From NCBI RefSeq assembly GCF_033115175.1, contig NC_084828.1, forward strand, positions 31,432,388 through 31,496,387: a stretch of 64,000 bases of DNA, written 5' to 3'. Positions 34,340 to 46,119 of this stretch are shown one piece after another. The notes under the pieces were generated by a model, which saw only the letters and a program-made list of their open reading frames with translations, searched no databases and had not been told where the DNA came from. Made by a program: the position numbers and the translations under genes. This DNA comes from Lepus europaeus. Taxonomy: Eukaryota; Chordata; Mammalia; Lagomorpha; Leporidae. Each line of letters begins with the position of its first letter. Positions within the stretch are counted from its first letter, which is position 1.

Positions 34340-35045
34340 TGTGTTCAAACTTTTTTCCCTTTTAAAAAAGTGGATTCTTTGGTTTCTTACTGTTGAGCTT
34401 TGAGAGGGCTTGATATATTCTGAGTGCAAGTCCTTTGTCAGTTATGTGATTCACAAATACGATCTCTTCCTCCCAGTCTGCAGTCTGTCTTCTTATCTTC
34501 TTAATAGCATCCTTCACGGAGCAAGTTTTTAATTTGATGACTTACAATGTATCAATATTTGCTCTCTTATGGACTTTTTTTTTGTGATCCAAGAACACAA
34601 AAATTTACTATTTTTTAAATATGAGTTTTATAGTTCAACAAATTGTACATTTATGTTTATGACTTGTTTTCAGTTCATTTTTCTTTTTTTTTTTTTATTT
34701 GAGAGACAGAGTTATAGACAGTGAGAGAGAGATACAGAGAGAAAGGTCTTCCTTCCGTTGGCTCACTCCCCAAGTGGCCGCTACAGCTGGCACTGCGCCA
34801 ATCCGAAGCAAGGAGCCAGGTGCTTCCTCCTGGTCTCCCATGCAGGTACAGGGCCCCAAGCTACCTGGGCCATCCTCCACTGCCCTTCCGGGCCACAGCA
34901 GAGAGCTGGACTGGAGGAGGAGCAACTAGGACTAGAACCTGGCACCCGTATGGGATGCCGGCACTGCAGGTGGAGGATTAACCAAGTGAGCTACAGCTCC
35001 GGCCTCTCAGTTCATTTTTCTATGTGATGTGGATAAGCCAGGTGT
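34340..35045 (-). mobile_element. ancient L1M ORF2 fragment, split by a C-SINE
   Basis: 'gcaagtcctttgtcagttat', 'cttcttaatagcatcc', 'agtttttaatttgatgac' and 'gagttttatagttcaac' are decayed reverse-complement ORF2. It resumes after the C-SINE at 35022 ('atgtgatgtggataagc'). Confidence 0.75.
34685..35007 (-). mobile_element. C-SINE, inverted, with 14-bp TSD
   Basis: T-run at the left, 'gagctacagctccggcc' head at the right. Perfect duplication cagttcatttttct at 34671-34684 and 35008-35021. Confidence 0.95.
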
Positions 35046-35179
35046 GGTGTGTAAGTGGGTACTGTACAGCAGTGGGAGGGTGGGCTGGTGATGCGCACTG
35101 CTATGTGGGTGATTTTCAGAGGAATCATACTGAGTTCAGGGGGAAAGACAGGAGCATCTCTATATGTCACCATCAAAAT

Positions 35180-35822
35180 AAAATTTCAGGACATGTTAAC
35201 TAATATAAATAAAAGAGGGCAGCTCTGTGCTTGCCAGGAGATGGGGTGGGAGGTAGAGGGGGTAGGAAGGAGAGATTACTAAAAGATACAAGAAAAGGGC
35301 CTGGTGCTGTGGCATAGCGGGTAAAACCGCCACCTGCAATGCCGGTATCCCATATGGGCACCAGTTCTAGTCCCCAGCTGCTCCTCTTCCAATCAAGCTC
35401 TCTGCTATGGCCTGGGAAAGCAGTAGAAGATGGCCCAAATGCTCGGGCCCCCGCATCCATGTGGGAGACCTGGAGGAAGTTCCTGGCTCCTGGCTTTGGA
35501 TCTGCCCAGCTCCGGCCAATCTGGGGAGTGAACCAGAGGATAGAAGACTTCTCTTTTTCTCACACACATTCTCTTTCTCTCTCTCTCTTTCTCTCTCTCT
35601 GCCTCTGCCTCTACCTCTCTGTACCTCTGCCTTTCAAATAAATAAATAAAATCTTAAAAAAAATAGGTACAAGGGAACATTTGGGCATGATGGAAATCTT
35701 AATTATCTTTATTGAGGGGTAATAGTTTTAAAGATGTAAACACATGCCAAAACTTATCAAGCCGTACAATTTAAATATGTGCAGTTTGTTGTTATACTGC
35801 AATAAAACTATAAAGTTGACCA
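35180..35822 (+). mobile_element. ancient L1M 3' end, split by a C-SINE
   Basis: 'gtgcttgccaggagatggg' before and 'ggaacatttgggcatgatgg', 'aaaacttatcaagccgtac' and 'actgcaataaaactataaag' after the SINE at 35297-35663 reproduce an L1M 3'UTR. Confidence 0.7.
35297..35663 (+). mobile_element. C-SINE
   Basis: Well-preserved head 'ctggtgctgtggcatagcgg', long CT tract (35541-35640) and tail 'aaataaataaataaaatc'. Confidence 0.94.
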
Positions 35823-36073
35823 TTAAAATAAAGAAATTTCTTTCAAATTGTTTGGCTTCCTTCCATGATTTTCATATCTGATACAAATTCTCCAGAATTT
35901 TTAAATTCGTTGATGCATTCTACTGAGAATTTGGGGGAGTGAGAAGGTAAGTGCAAGAATTCTTACCAAAATTCTCTCTTCTACATTTTAATTAAATATG
36001 TTACTAAGGAGCATTATGCAATAATTATCAATCTATGAAATCAATGGTACATATTCATGTATCTCCTGATTTC

Positions 36074-36255
36074 ATGGTTCTTAAACTCTGGCCTACAGAC
36101 ATAATGCATCAGAAATACCCATAGATGGCTTTATGAATAGGAATTCTCAAATTGCACCTCAGGGATTGGAATTTAGAAAGCATTGAGACCCCACAGCTGG
36201 AAGTAGGCACTTTAAGCATTTTTCCAAACTCATTTTATGATCAGCCAGGCTTTAA
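36074..36255 (+). mobile_element. MER5A-like hAT-Charlie MITE
   Basis: 'tggttcttaaactctggcc', 'atgcatcagaaatacccat', 'aattctcaaattgcacctc' and 'ttggaatttagaaagcat' follow the MER5A layout. Confidence 0.65.
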
Positions 36256-36784
36256 ACACAACCTACAATGGCTAACCTTCTTCTGATTATGATCTAATTA
36301 TTTCATTTCCTTTTTAGAGCTCCTTTCCCATTTTAATTACGAAGGACAGCAAGAGTACATTTCGGTGTATTTTTTAATGAGAATAAATTTAATCTTGTCT
36401 TTCAGAGTTTCATGACAGTTATTAAGGTAACCAGAGCCCCTTTGACATGTGGCAACAAGAAATTACTGCTGCCATTGTAGGGTGCTTGTGGTGATGTCTG
36501 AATAGGGCATGATGTGAAGCTGAGATAAGAATCCCCTACGCATTCTTCACTGGAGTTCTTAGATCAGAAATGATTTCATCATGTGTTGGTGATTATTTGG
36601 GAAAATCCTATTGTGCCTTTTAAAGAAGCTAATATAGAACTGATGGGGGAAAATGAGTGGGCACAGCTGGGGGCTTTTCACATGCTTTATGAGCAGGATG
36701 TTCCATGCCTGGAGAGAATGCATTTTGTGGGAAGTTTTAAATAAAAATGTTCTACTTTGTGAATATGGTTTTATCAGCATTTTT
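36256..36784. other. no feature recognised
   Basis: Anonymous sequence. Confidence 0.5.
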
Positions 36785-36801
36785 AAAGAAATTTCAGCAC
36801 T

Positions 36802-37127
36802 GGGGCTGGTGCTGTGGCATAGCGGGTAAAACCGCCGTCTGCAGTGTCCGCATCCCATAGGGGTGCTGGTTTGAGTCCTGGCTGCTCCAATTCTGATCCA
36901 GCTCTCTGCTATCACCTGGGAAAGCAGTAGATGGCCCAAATCCTTGGGCCCTTGCACTCATGTGGGAGATGGAGAGGAAGCTTCTCCTGGCTCCTGGCTT
37001 CAGATTGGCCCAGCTCCAGCTATCTGGGAAGTGAACCAGCGGACGGAAGACCTCTCTCTCTCTCTCTCTCTGTGCCTCTGCCTCTCAGTGACTGTGCCTT
37101 TCAAATAAATAAAGAAATCTTAAAAAA
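36802..37127 (+). mobile_element. C-SINE with 17-bp TSD
   Basis: Flanked by aaagaaatttcag(c/t)act at 36785-36801 and 37128-37144, one mismatch. Complete element. Confidence 0.96.
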
Positions 37128-37297
37128 AAAGAAATTTCAGTACTGACTTTATCTTCTGAAGTAACAAGTATAGATATGTGGATTGCTAAAGGTGTAGTTA
37201 ACACATTCTGATTTTACTTGGTTGAGGGGCTTGGCGATTTAGATCAATCCATTATCCAAATCCACTGATATTGATTAGAAACCTTCATGCTTAGAAT

Positions 37298-37905
37298 TGA
37301 AATCAGAGATGGCCCCCTAAAATTTATACAAAAATGTGGTCCTTTAAAGTTCCCCAGAAGCACCCAGTGGGGTGTCACACATGCTACCGGAACTTGGGGT
37401 ACCATACAATATCACCATATGCTTATTAATAAACCCCCAATATTAATAAGCCCAAGAGGGTTCTTGCCTAGTATTTAGAGAATAATTCTAAATACCGGCA
37501 CAGATAAACGAGGCAGCATGGTACCTTTTAAGCCTTTATTTAGTGTGAAAGGTGCATAGGAGAATGAGAGCTTTATTAAGGGAGAGAGGTAAATCTGGGT
37601 TCATACCGAGCACCAGGAACCAGCCACATGGAAGAGCATCTAGGCCAGGAAGCCATGCGCCCTGAAGGCGCAGGGCTACAGCAAGCTCCCTCCTGGCAAG
37701 AGGCCAGGGAAAAGAAAAGGGCGGGTCACACGGTGTCCCAGGCTTTTAACCCATTTCCAAAGGGGAGTGGTTAATTAACCCGATTAGCTGGTGGGCACCC
37801 AGGTGTGGCTAGGTAAGGGCATGAGTTCACACAGGGGTGTGGCGAAGGTGTGGTCTTCCAGCTCACAAACCTAATCAATTTTAACCTGTATGCCTGCCTA
37901 CTTCA
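37298..37905 (-). mobile_element. solo LTR, class I-like
   Basis: On the minus strand it begins TGAAGTAGGCAGGC and ends CTGATTTCA, with gaat immediately outside both ends (37294-37297 and 37906-37909): a TG...CA element of 608 bp with a 4-bp duplication. It has a TATA-like TTAAAAG, then polyadenylation signals AATAAAGCTCTCATT and AATAAAGG (minus strand, near 37570 and 37535). No viral genes adjoin. Unrelated by eye to the LTR at 20.1 kb. The left boundary is inferred from the terminal match. Confidence 0.65.
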
Positions 37906-37909
37906 GAAT

Positions 37910-38795
37910 GGCATATACAAATGTGTGAAAATGAAAATCGCTTAAAAACGTGTTTTAGCCCAGGGGTACTGCCCTCTGGCATTCATGTACCAAGTTTCCC
38001 CTTCCTCGACTACCAGAGCCACAAGCCAGAATCTCTGAGGATAGATTGGATTCCCAATCTGGATGAATCTCATTCTGTCTAAGCTCTGTCCCAGTAGCAG
38101 GGGGACAGTTGACCATCTGTCTTAGCGTGAAGTGGAGGAGCTTTGGCGCTAAACTACAGTGAAGAAGAGGGTTCTGAGTGTATAATGTGCTGCATTTGAT
38201 TCAGACCACAATCTGGTGACACAGATAAACACCACGCTGGACTCGAATCACCAAAATAAAATTGCTTAAGGCTCATATATAATTCTGTGCTAACTAAACA
38301 ATAACATCCACATCTAAATGGTCTGTGAGATTACACGTACAAACTGTAGGGTCTCTGCTAGGTTTACCACCCCACTGGGAACTTTACATCTTTTTGTATC
38401 CGATCTCTCTTTTTTTCCCCTGCCTCTCATTCTGATTCTAAGTGCAACACGGGACTCCAAGGAGAAAAAAATTTTTGCAAAGCTTAAGGTTTAGAATTCC
38501 ACCTGTCAGGCCCAAATAAATTAACAACATATCCCCTGCATAGATTTTTATATCACCATCAAGATACACACTTAAAATAATGTTGAATCTGATGATAAGA
38601 AGTGTGCCTTTAAGACAGAGAGGATAAAGCAATTTAGATGAAAACATAAGTCAAGGATAAGTATATGAAAGGTGTACAGCAAGAACATGTGTTAGCTCCT
38701 GCCCAGTGTTTCAAAGCCGCTAAATTTTCCAAGACCACAAAAGGTGCATGCAAGCAAGTGTATACACACAACACACACTAAGAACTTCAGCGCTA
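37910..38795. other. no feature recognised
   Basis: Anonymous sequence, about 0.9 kb. Confidence 0.45.
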
Positions 38796-38799
38796 TATT

Positions 38800-39480
38800 G
38801 GTTTTCTATGATGCATAGGCAATTATCACAAACTTAGTGGCTTACAACAATATTGATTTATTATCTGGCATTATACATTAGCTGGGTTCCCTCTCTGTGC
38901 CTGGTGGCTGAAATCGAGGTGGAGTTGGTTGGCAGCATCCTCCTCTGGAGGCTCAGCGAGGGGAATCTCCCAGCTCTCTTGGGTTGTTGGTAGCATTCAT
39001 TTTCTTTCTCTCTCTTTTTTTTTTTTAAGATTTATTTATTTATTTGAAAGTCAGAGTTACACACACACACAGAGGTCTTCCATCTGATGGTTCACTCCCC
39101 AATTGGCCGCAACAGCTGGAGCTGTGCCAATCCAAAGCTAGGAGCCAGGAGCTTCTTCCAGGTCTCCCACATGGGTGCAGGCCCATGTGCTTGGGCCATC
39201 TTCTACTGCTTTCCCAGGCCATAGCAGAGAGCTGGATCAGAAGTAGAGCAGCTGGGTCTCAAACCAGCACCCTTATGGGATGCCAGTGCTTCAGGCCAGG
39301 GGGTTAACCCACTGTGCCACAACGCCAGCCCCAGCATTCATTTTCTTGCAGTTGCTTGAGTAATTCCTGTTTTCTTGCTAGTTTTCAGCTGGTGACCACT
39401 CCCAGCTCTTAGCAGCTGCTTTCCATAGCCTACAGGGCTCCCCACATAGCCACTCCCACAGCATTGCAGCTTGCTTGTTC
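38800..39480 (+). mobile_element. ancient LTR-type repeat, split by a C-SINE
   Basis: 'caaacttagtggcttacaac', 'attgatttattatctgg', 'agctgggttccctctctg' before and 'cacatagccactcccacag' after the C-SINE recall a common ancient mammalian LTR repeat. Name not assigned. Confidence 0.5.
39007..39332 (-). mobile_element. C-SINE, inverted, with 15-bp TSD
   Basis: Perfect duplication agcattcattttctt at 38992-39006 and 39333-39347. Contains a short (CA)n at 39061-39070. Confidence 0.96.
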
Positions 39481-39488
39481 AAGGCCGG

Positions 39489-39925
39489 TGTTGTGGTTTG
39501 CACAGTAGTTTGAATGTCGACCACAGGCTCATGGATTAGGGGTTTGGTTCCAAAAGTCCTAAATTAATGGTTAATGGATTAATGTTCATGGTTGATAGAT
39601 TAAGTGTAAAGATTTGACCTAATTAAGGTGTCTAGGAGGTGGGCCCAGTAGGAGCTCTTCAGGTTATTGTGGGCGGGCCCCTGGTGGGTCTCGTGAGAAG
39701 CTTGGGTATTTAAGTAGAGTTAAACCTAGCTTTTCTCTCTGCTTCCAGCCTCATCATGTGATTCTCTCTCTGTGTCCGTTCTGCCACTCTCTTCAGCTGC
39801 CGGAACCAATGGAGCCACTTGATCTTTTCTGAATCTCCAAAGTTGTGAGTTGAAATCTTTTCCTTTATAAGTTATGTCCTCTCAGGTCTTTTTGTTGAGA
39901 AAATAAAAAGCTGATGAATACAGCC
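39489..39925 (+). mobile_element. MaLR-like LTR
   Basis: 'agtttgaatgtcgaccacag', 'gtctaggaggtgggccc', 'cttccagcctcatcatgtg' and terminal 'cctttataagttatg...aaaaagctgatgaatacag' follow the MST/MLT1 type of ERVL-MaLR LTR in sense orientation. Confidence 0.7.
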
Positions 39926-40074
39926 AGCCTTAAAGGCTCACTTGATTAGGTCAGTCCCACCCAGGATGAGCTTGCTTTTAATTAACTCAAAGTCAATTGA
40001 TGTTAGCATCTTAATTATATCTGTAAAATCTCTTAACCTCACTTACACTGTAGCCTACTCACATCATACCAACA

Positions 40075-40304
40075 TTTGTTGGTTCGCTTCCCAAATGGCT
40101 GACACCGTCAAGGCTGGGCCTGGCTGAAGCCAGGATCCGGGAGCTTCTTCCAGGTCTCCCATGTGGGTATCTTCCTCTGCTTTTCTCAGGTCATTAGCAG
40201 GTAACTGGATCAGAAGAGGAGCAGCAGTGACACAAACCAATGCCCAGATCGGGTGCTGGTATTTCAGATGGAGGCTTTCCCTGCTGTGCCACCATTCTGG
40301 CTCC
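40075..40304 (-). mobile_element. C-SINE, inverted, tail part missing
   Basis: 'tggttcgcttcccaaatgg', 'cttcttccaggtctcccatg' and 'cctgctgtgccaccattc'. The A-rich end and GA tract are absent. Confidence 0.85.
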
Positions 40305-40849
40305 TGTTTTATCTGTGATTTCAGCATATTCCACATCGTGGACCTAGCACTCCTGGTGATCTTTCATGGCTTGGGTTGCTGAAAATCTGACTTGGCCTAA
40401 TGAAATCATTCAATTTCCCTACTTCAAATTATCTCAACCCCAGCAACTGGCCTGGAGTCAAGATGTTTCTTGATTGTTGAACATTTGCCTGCTGAATGTT
40501 GTACATCTTTCCAAGGTCTATGATTCATTGCAAGAGAGAAAGAAACGTGAAAGGGACATCTCTACAGAATCAGATCTGCGTCTGTGTATGTCCACAAGTT
40601 TGTTGGGTGCCCAGAGCCTGTTAGCGTGGGGAAAGAAATGGAGAGGAGGATGACTACTACTCAGTTGGCCCTGAAATTCCAGGGCTGATAGGGGCCCTTG
40701 GGAGGTGTTAAATGTCCTTTGATGCTCCTGAGCAAGGTAAGGAGGGTCCCCAGATGCTGTGTGGGACCAGGAAAGTGTGTTTTCTAGAATTTCCCATTTT
40801 CACTCAGAATATGTTTCTCTGTAGGAACAAAAATTTAAACAATTAGGTT

Positions 40850-41065
40850 ACCAGGTCAGAACCCAGTGTTGATAATAATCCCAAAAGATTGTCAACCAAA
40901 ATATAACCCCAAATGTTTAAATCCAAAAATGATCAAAATCATTAAAGTCAAATGTCCCCTAAATCACAATGCTGGAAGACTAAAATCCTGAGTGCTGAAA
41001 TCCTGAAAGCCAAGATCCTGAAAACTGCAATTCTCATGAAAAAAAGGGCTACAAAAAATATGAAA
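40850..41065 (+). repeat. quasi-periodic 'aaatccnga' sequence, possible transposon end
   Basis: Many short motifs of the form aaaTCC(t)GAaa spaced about 14-18 bp ('gaaatcctgaaagccaag', 'gatcctgaaaactg'). An inverted, diverged counterpart lies at 43690-43810. Confidence 0.35.
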
Positions 41066-41136
41066 GTCAAATTCTGTGGAAGGGATTGGTCATGCAGTAT
41101 GGCAATGACGAAAACTATTTAAAAAATATGTCAGAT

Positions 41137-41434
41137 GGGGCTGGCATCGCGGTACAGCAGGTTGACCTGCAATGTCAGCATCCCATATAATCATGGCTGC
41201 TCCACTTCAGATCCAATTCCCTGCTAACATGCCTTAGAAAGCAGGGGACTATGGCCCAAGGGCTTGGGCCCCAGTCACCATTTGGAAGATCCAGATGGAA
41301 TTTCAGCCTCCTAGCTTTGAATGCCAGCCCTGGCCATTGCAGTCATTTGGGTAGTGAACCAGCACATGGAAGATTCTTCTCCACCCATCCCCTACACCAT
41401 CCTGTAACTCTCATTCAAATACATAAATAAATCT
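41137..41434 (+). mobile_element. C-SINE
   Basis: 'ggggctggcatcgcggtac' to 'caaatacataaataaatc'. Immediately followed by an inverted C-SINE. Confidence 0.9.
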
Positions 41435-41754
41435 CCTTTTTTGACAGGCAGAGTGGACAGTGAGAGAGAGACAGAGAGAAAGGTCTTCCTTTACCATTGG
41501 TTCACCCTCCAATGGCTGCTGCCGCCGGCGCACTGCACTGATCCGAAGCCAGGAGCCAGGTGCTTCTCCTGGTCTCCTATGTGGGTGCAGGGCCAAAGCA
41601 CTTGGGCCATTTTCCACTGCACTCCCGGGCCATAGCAGAGAGCTGGCCTGGAAGAGGAGCAACCGGGACAGAATCCGGTGCCCCGACCAGGACTAGAACC
41701 CGGGGTGCCGGCGCTGCAGGCAGAGGATTAGCCTATTGAGCCACGGCGCCGGCC
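41435..41754 (-). mobile_element. young C-SINE, GC-rich subfamily, inverted
   Basis: 'ttttttgacaggcagagtgg' left, 'ccacggcgccggcc' right. It landed in or next to the A-rich tail of the previous element; 'aatacataaa' recurs beyond its right end. Confidence 0.94.
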
Positions 41755-42002
41755 GAATACATAAAAAGCACTTTTTGAAAGATTTATTTATCTGTATTGG
41801 CATTGCTTTCAACTGGTGAAATTCCAAGGGAATTTAACAGACTGTCATTGCCTGAAGAGACCAGTGAAGGTAGACTATGTCAAAAATAATTATGTGCGTG
41901 ATAGGATAAGACATTTATGCAACGTTTTTAGGTCAACTGTGTTATTTCTACCAAATCTGTGCTCTGTATTTGAGTACCTGTGAATAGATTTCTTTTTTGT
42001 TT

Positions 42003-42327
42003 TAATGTTTATTTATTTTCATCAACTTAAATGGCAGAGTAACAGAAAGAAAAAAAGACAGAGAGATCTTCCATCCTCAGGTTCACTCCCTAACTGCTCA
42101 CAGTATCCAGAGCTGAACCAGGCCAAAACTAGGAGCCAGGAACTCCATCCTAATCTTCTATTTGAGTGGCAGGGACCCAAGCACTTGGGCCATTATCCAC
42201 TGCCTTCCCAGGCACATTAGCAGGAAGCTGGCTTAGCAGCAGAGGGACCAAGATTCAAAGCAGACTCTGATATGGGATGTAGGCATCCCGAGCAGCATCC
42301 CAAGCGGTACCACGGGCTTGTCCCTGT
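42003..42327 (-). mobile_element. old C-SINE, inverted
   Basis: 'atgtttatttattttcatc' left; 'actctgatatgggatgtagg' and 'ggtaccacgggcttgtccc' right. Confidence 0.85.
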
Positions 42328-42401
42328 GCAGTAATCTCTTTGTATCCAAAACAGCATACAGGTCTGGCAAAGAAGATGAGAAAATTTGATAGAAAATGCT
42401 C

Positions 42402-42675
42402 ATTTTAAAAAATAAAGATATATTTATGTATTTGAAAGTCAGAATTAGACACACACACACACACACACAGATTTTTCATCTGTTGTCTCACTCCCCAAAT
42501 GGCTGCAATGGCCAGGCTGAAGCCATGAGCCTGGAATCTTCTGCTGCTTTCTCAGACACATTAGCAGGGAGCTGGATCAGAAGTGGAGCAGCTGGGTCTG
42601 GAACTGGTGCTCACTCCTATGGGATGCTGGCATTCCAGGTGATGGCTAAACCTGCTATCCCACAACACTGGCCCC
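42402..42675 (-). mobile_element. C-SINE, inverted
   Basis: 'tatatttatgtatttgaaag' left with (AC)10 at 42451-42470, 'cacaacactggcccc' right. Internally shortened. Confidence 0.9.
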
Positions 42676-42679
42676 AGAG

Positions 42680-43355
42680 AATCCTCATGTTTATGTATAT
42701 CCAAGCATAGAAGAATTTCATAAAGAACAGGGCCATGTAGAAAAATCAATGTAAGTGTATTCTCTAAGGAGAGAAATGTCCCAAAAGAAAAAAAAAGTAG
42801 CTACTACTCATTATGATGCAAGACTGCAAAATAGAATTAATGATCATGAAAGTCAGCCCTCCTTAAGGACTCCTCCCATGCAATTGCCTATAATCTATCC
42901 CTGTAATATATCTTTTCACATGTCAAGGTTCCTTTTTAGTTTCTTTTTTCAAAGCTGAAGAGATAAATTTTGTCAAGATTTTAGAGAGTTCCAATTCTTT
43001 TTTTGCATTTTTGGGCAAATGACTCTAAGAAAGTAGATTATCACAACACTGACTTTATGTGTCAGCATCGTATCTGTAAGAACACATAAACTTCCTCAAC
43101 AAATGCAAAGCTTTTTTGTATATCAGCTTTTGTGAAAGGTAAAATTTCTTGATATGTCAGCTGTTTGGGCCAAGGCATATGTAGTGGTCACGCATTCCAG
43201 TTTTTGACTGAGTTTGTCAAAAATACGCATGTTATCTGTCATGGTATTTCAGATGGCCATGGTTACAAAGCTTATTTTATAACATGTTATGTTTATGTAT
43301 GTTTATAAAGTTAATCTCCTTTAAAAGTATAAATTAATGTCTTTTAAAGAATTTT
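42680..43355. other. anonymous sequence, possible transposon interior
   Basis: No coding similarity recognised. Lies between the two inverted motif blocks at 40.85-41.07 and 43.69-43.81 kb. Confidence 0.35.
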
Positions 43356-43358
43356 TAA

Positions 43359-43640
43359 GGGGCCAGAACTGTGGGGCAGCACATTAAACCACGGCTTACA
43401 ATGCTGGCGTCCCAAGTGGGAGTACAAATTTGATTCCCCACTGTTCTGTTTTCTGGTCCAGTTCAAGTGTGCCTGGGAAAGCAGCAGAAGATGATCCAAG
43501 TGCCTAGGTTCCTGCCATCCATGAGGAAGAACAGGCAGGAGTTCCCGGCTCCTGGCTTGGCCATTTGGGGAGTCAATCAGAGGATGGAAGGCCCCTCTCC
43601 CTGTTACTCTTTCAAATAAATAAATAAATAAATAAAACAG
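43359..43640 (+). mobile_element. C-SINE, shortened
   Basis: 'ggggccagaactgtgggg' to tail '(aaat)5'. About 40 bp of the usual body missing. Confidence 0.88.
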
Positions 43641-43689
43641 AGTTAAGAAAAATGGTAACAGAAAAGATGATTTAAAAAGAAAGTATTAA

Positions 43690-43810
43690 AACCACCTTTT
43701 TCAGAATTATATTTTGGGGAATTCAGATTTTAGATGTTAGAGATTATGATCTTTCTAGATTTTTCAATGTGGGATTATGGCATTCCGAACAATGTTATTA
43801 GAAATCATGG
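43690..43810 (-). repeat. inverted counterpart of 40850-41065
   Basis: Reverse complement reads 'ataatcccacattg', 'aaaatctagaaagatc', 'aaaatctgaattcccc', the same style of spaced 'aaatc(c)' motifs. Confidence 0.3.
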
Positions 43811-44009
43811 CCCAAAGGGAACAGATGAGAAGACACTGTAAGTATACAACAACCTAAAAGGATTGTACATCCATATTATAAGTAGAGCACTTCTTTCCTT
43901 TAGGCACTTGGCTTAAGAATGCAACCAATGCCCTGTTTGGGAGTGTGGAGAAGTGATGTTTTACTTACTGAGATAACATTCTTGAGTAACAGTTAATGAC
44001 TGTACTAAT

Positions 44010-44985
44010 ATGAAAGAGAACTTTGTAGTTCCTCAAAAAATTAACATAGAATTATCACATGACCAGCACTGCCAACCCTAGATGTATGGGTAAAATTACT
44101 GAAGATAGGTGCCAAACAAAAATTTGTACATGGGGGCCGACATTGTGTTGTAGCAGGTTAAGCCTCAGCCTGTGATGTCAGCATATAATATGGGTGTTGG
44201 TTCAAGACCCGGAAGCTCCACCTCTGATCCAGCTCTCTTCTAATGTGCCTAAGAAAGCAGCAGAACATGGCCCATGTACTTGGCCCCCTACATCGATGTG
44301 GGGACTAGGAAAAAGCTCTGGGCTCCGGACTTCAGCCCGGCCCAGCCCCAGCCCTGGCCATTGCAGTGATTTGGGGAGTGAACCAGCAGATGGACCATCT
44401 CTCTAATTACTCTTCCTGTCTATTCTCCTCTCTGTAACTCTGCCTTTCAAGTAAATTAAAAATAAATCTTAAACAAAATCTGTACATGAATGCTTATACC
44501 AACATTACTCATAATACCCAAATGATGGAAACAATCCAAATGTGCACCAACTGATGAATATGAATATGAATATCCACAAAATGTGATCTATCCATACAGT
44601 AGAATGTCACTTTGTCTTAAAAAGGAATGAAGTTATGATACATGCTACAACACAGATGAAACATTTTCAAAATTTCAAAAATAAAGGAAACTAGATACAA
44701 CAGATCACATAATACGTGATTCCATTTATAAGAAATATCTAGAATAGGCAATTCTATAGGGACAGAAATTATTGTTACTTTGGGTTGGGAATAAGGGTAG
44801 GGGGGTTATGGGCAGAAGGTATAAGTCTTCCCTTTTGGTGATGCAAATGTTTTAAAATAGGCTGTGTTGATGATTGTATACAGCTGTGAGTGTACTACAA
44901 CTCCTTGCCTTTTATATATTAAATGAGGGAATTGTATGTTATGAAAAGTGTAGCTCAGTAAAGCTGTTAATAAAGAATTAAAGAC
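44010..44985 (+). mobile_element. ancient L1M 3' end, split by a C-SINE
   Basis: 'gttcctcaaaaaattaacat', then after the SINE 'aatgcttataccaacattac', 'gaaacaatccaaatgtgcac', 'gattccatttataagaaat' and 'ctcagtaaagctgttaataa' reproduce the ORF2-3'UTR end of an L1M. Confidence 0.85.
44133..44474 (+). mobile_element. C-SINE with 14-bp TSD
   Basis: Inserted in the L1M. Flanked by aaaat(t/c)tgtacatg at 44119-44132 and 44475-44488. Confidence 0.95.
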
Positions 44986-45147
44986 TGCTAAAAGGAAATC
45001 ATGCTAAATGATTAGTGGTAAAGCATGAAGCTCAAGCCCCCTCTTCAAAGCCTGCATAGGAAATGGAGCCTCATTTTTGGCACAGTACCTTGCCCCTGAA
45101 CAAATCTTTTTCATTTATTGGGAGTATACAATCTTCTCTAGTTTTTC

Positions 45148-45615
45148 TTTTTTTTTCTTTTTTTTTTTAACTTTTATTTAATGAATATAAATTTCCAGTG
45201 TACAGCTTATGGATTACAATGGCTTCCCCCCCCCCCATAACTTCCCTCCCACCCGCAACCCTCCCCTCTCCCGCTCCCTCTCCCCTTCCATTTGCATCAA
45301 GATTCATTTTCAATTCTCTTTATATACAGAAGATCAATTTAGTATAAAGATTTCAACAGTTTGCACCCACATAGAAACACAAAGTGAAACATACAGTTTG
45401 AGTACTAGTTATAGCATTAAATCACAATGTACAGCACATTAAGGACAGAGATCCCACATGAGGAGCAAGTGCACAGTGGCTCCTGTTGTTGACCCAACAA
45501 ATTGACACTCTAGTTTATGGCGCCAGTAACCATCCTAGGCTGTCGTCATGAGTTGCCAAGGCTATGGAAGCCTTCCAAGTTTGCCGACTCTGATCATATT
45601 TAGACAAGGTCATAA
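45148..45615 (-). other. L1 3' end of the composite element
   Basis: Matches the L1 3' end at 20.0-21.1 kb in reverse: C-rich tract (G-quadruplex on the sense strand, 45263-45285), 'ttctctttatatacagaag', 'aaacacaaagtgaaac' and 'catgagttgccaaggctatg'. Homology fades near 45598-45618. Only one copy of the unit that is duplicated in the other two L1 3'UTRs. Confidence 0.85.
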
Positions 45616-46119
45616 AAGACAGAGTGAGGATAGTAACCAATGATCCTAAGAGTGGCATTTACCAGGTTTGAACAATTATACAGCATTAAGTGGGGAAGAG
45701 GACCATCAGTACACACAGGTTGGGAGTAGAGCCATTGGTGGTAGAGTAGAGGTTATGATTACAAAGGAATGAGGCCCAAGTGCACTAGACAGGGCCTAGA
45801 ACAAAGGACAGAGTCATTATTAGAGGAGCTAAGAAAGGTGCTGTCTAAGCTACAATTAAGTTTTCTGATTGAGAGGCAAATAGAACCTGATAGAAGGGGC
45901 TTGATAATAATCTGGTGGGTTTTAGGCCTTGTAAGTTAAGAGGCCCAGACCTATCAATCTCTTAATATGGGGTATATCCTAAGGGAGGTGTGAACCTCCT
46001 AGGGGAAGGCACTCTGTTGACTTTCATTACTTGGCTGGCCTGGGAGGAGAGCTGGCCAGGTAAAGGCAGGTGGCATCTCTAACAAGAAATTTACAGTTCT
46101 GCCTGCAATGTTGCTGACC

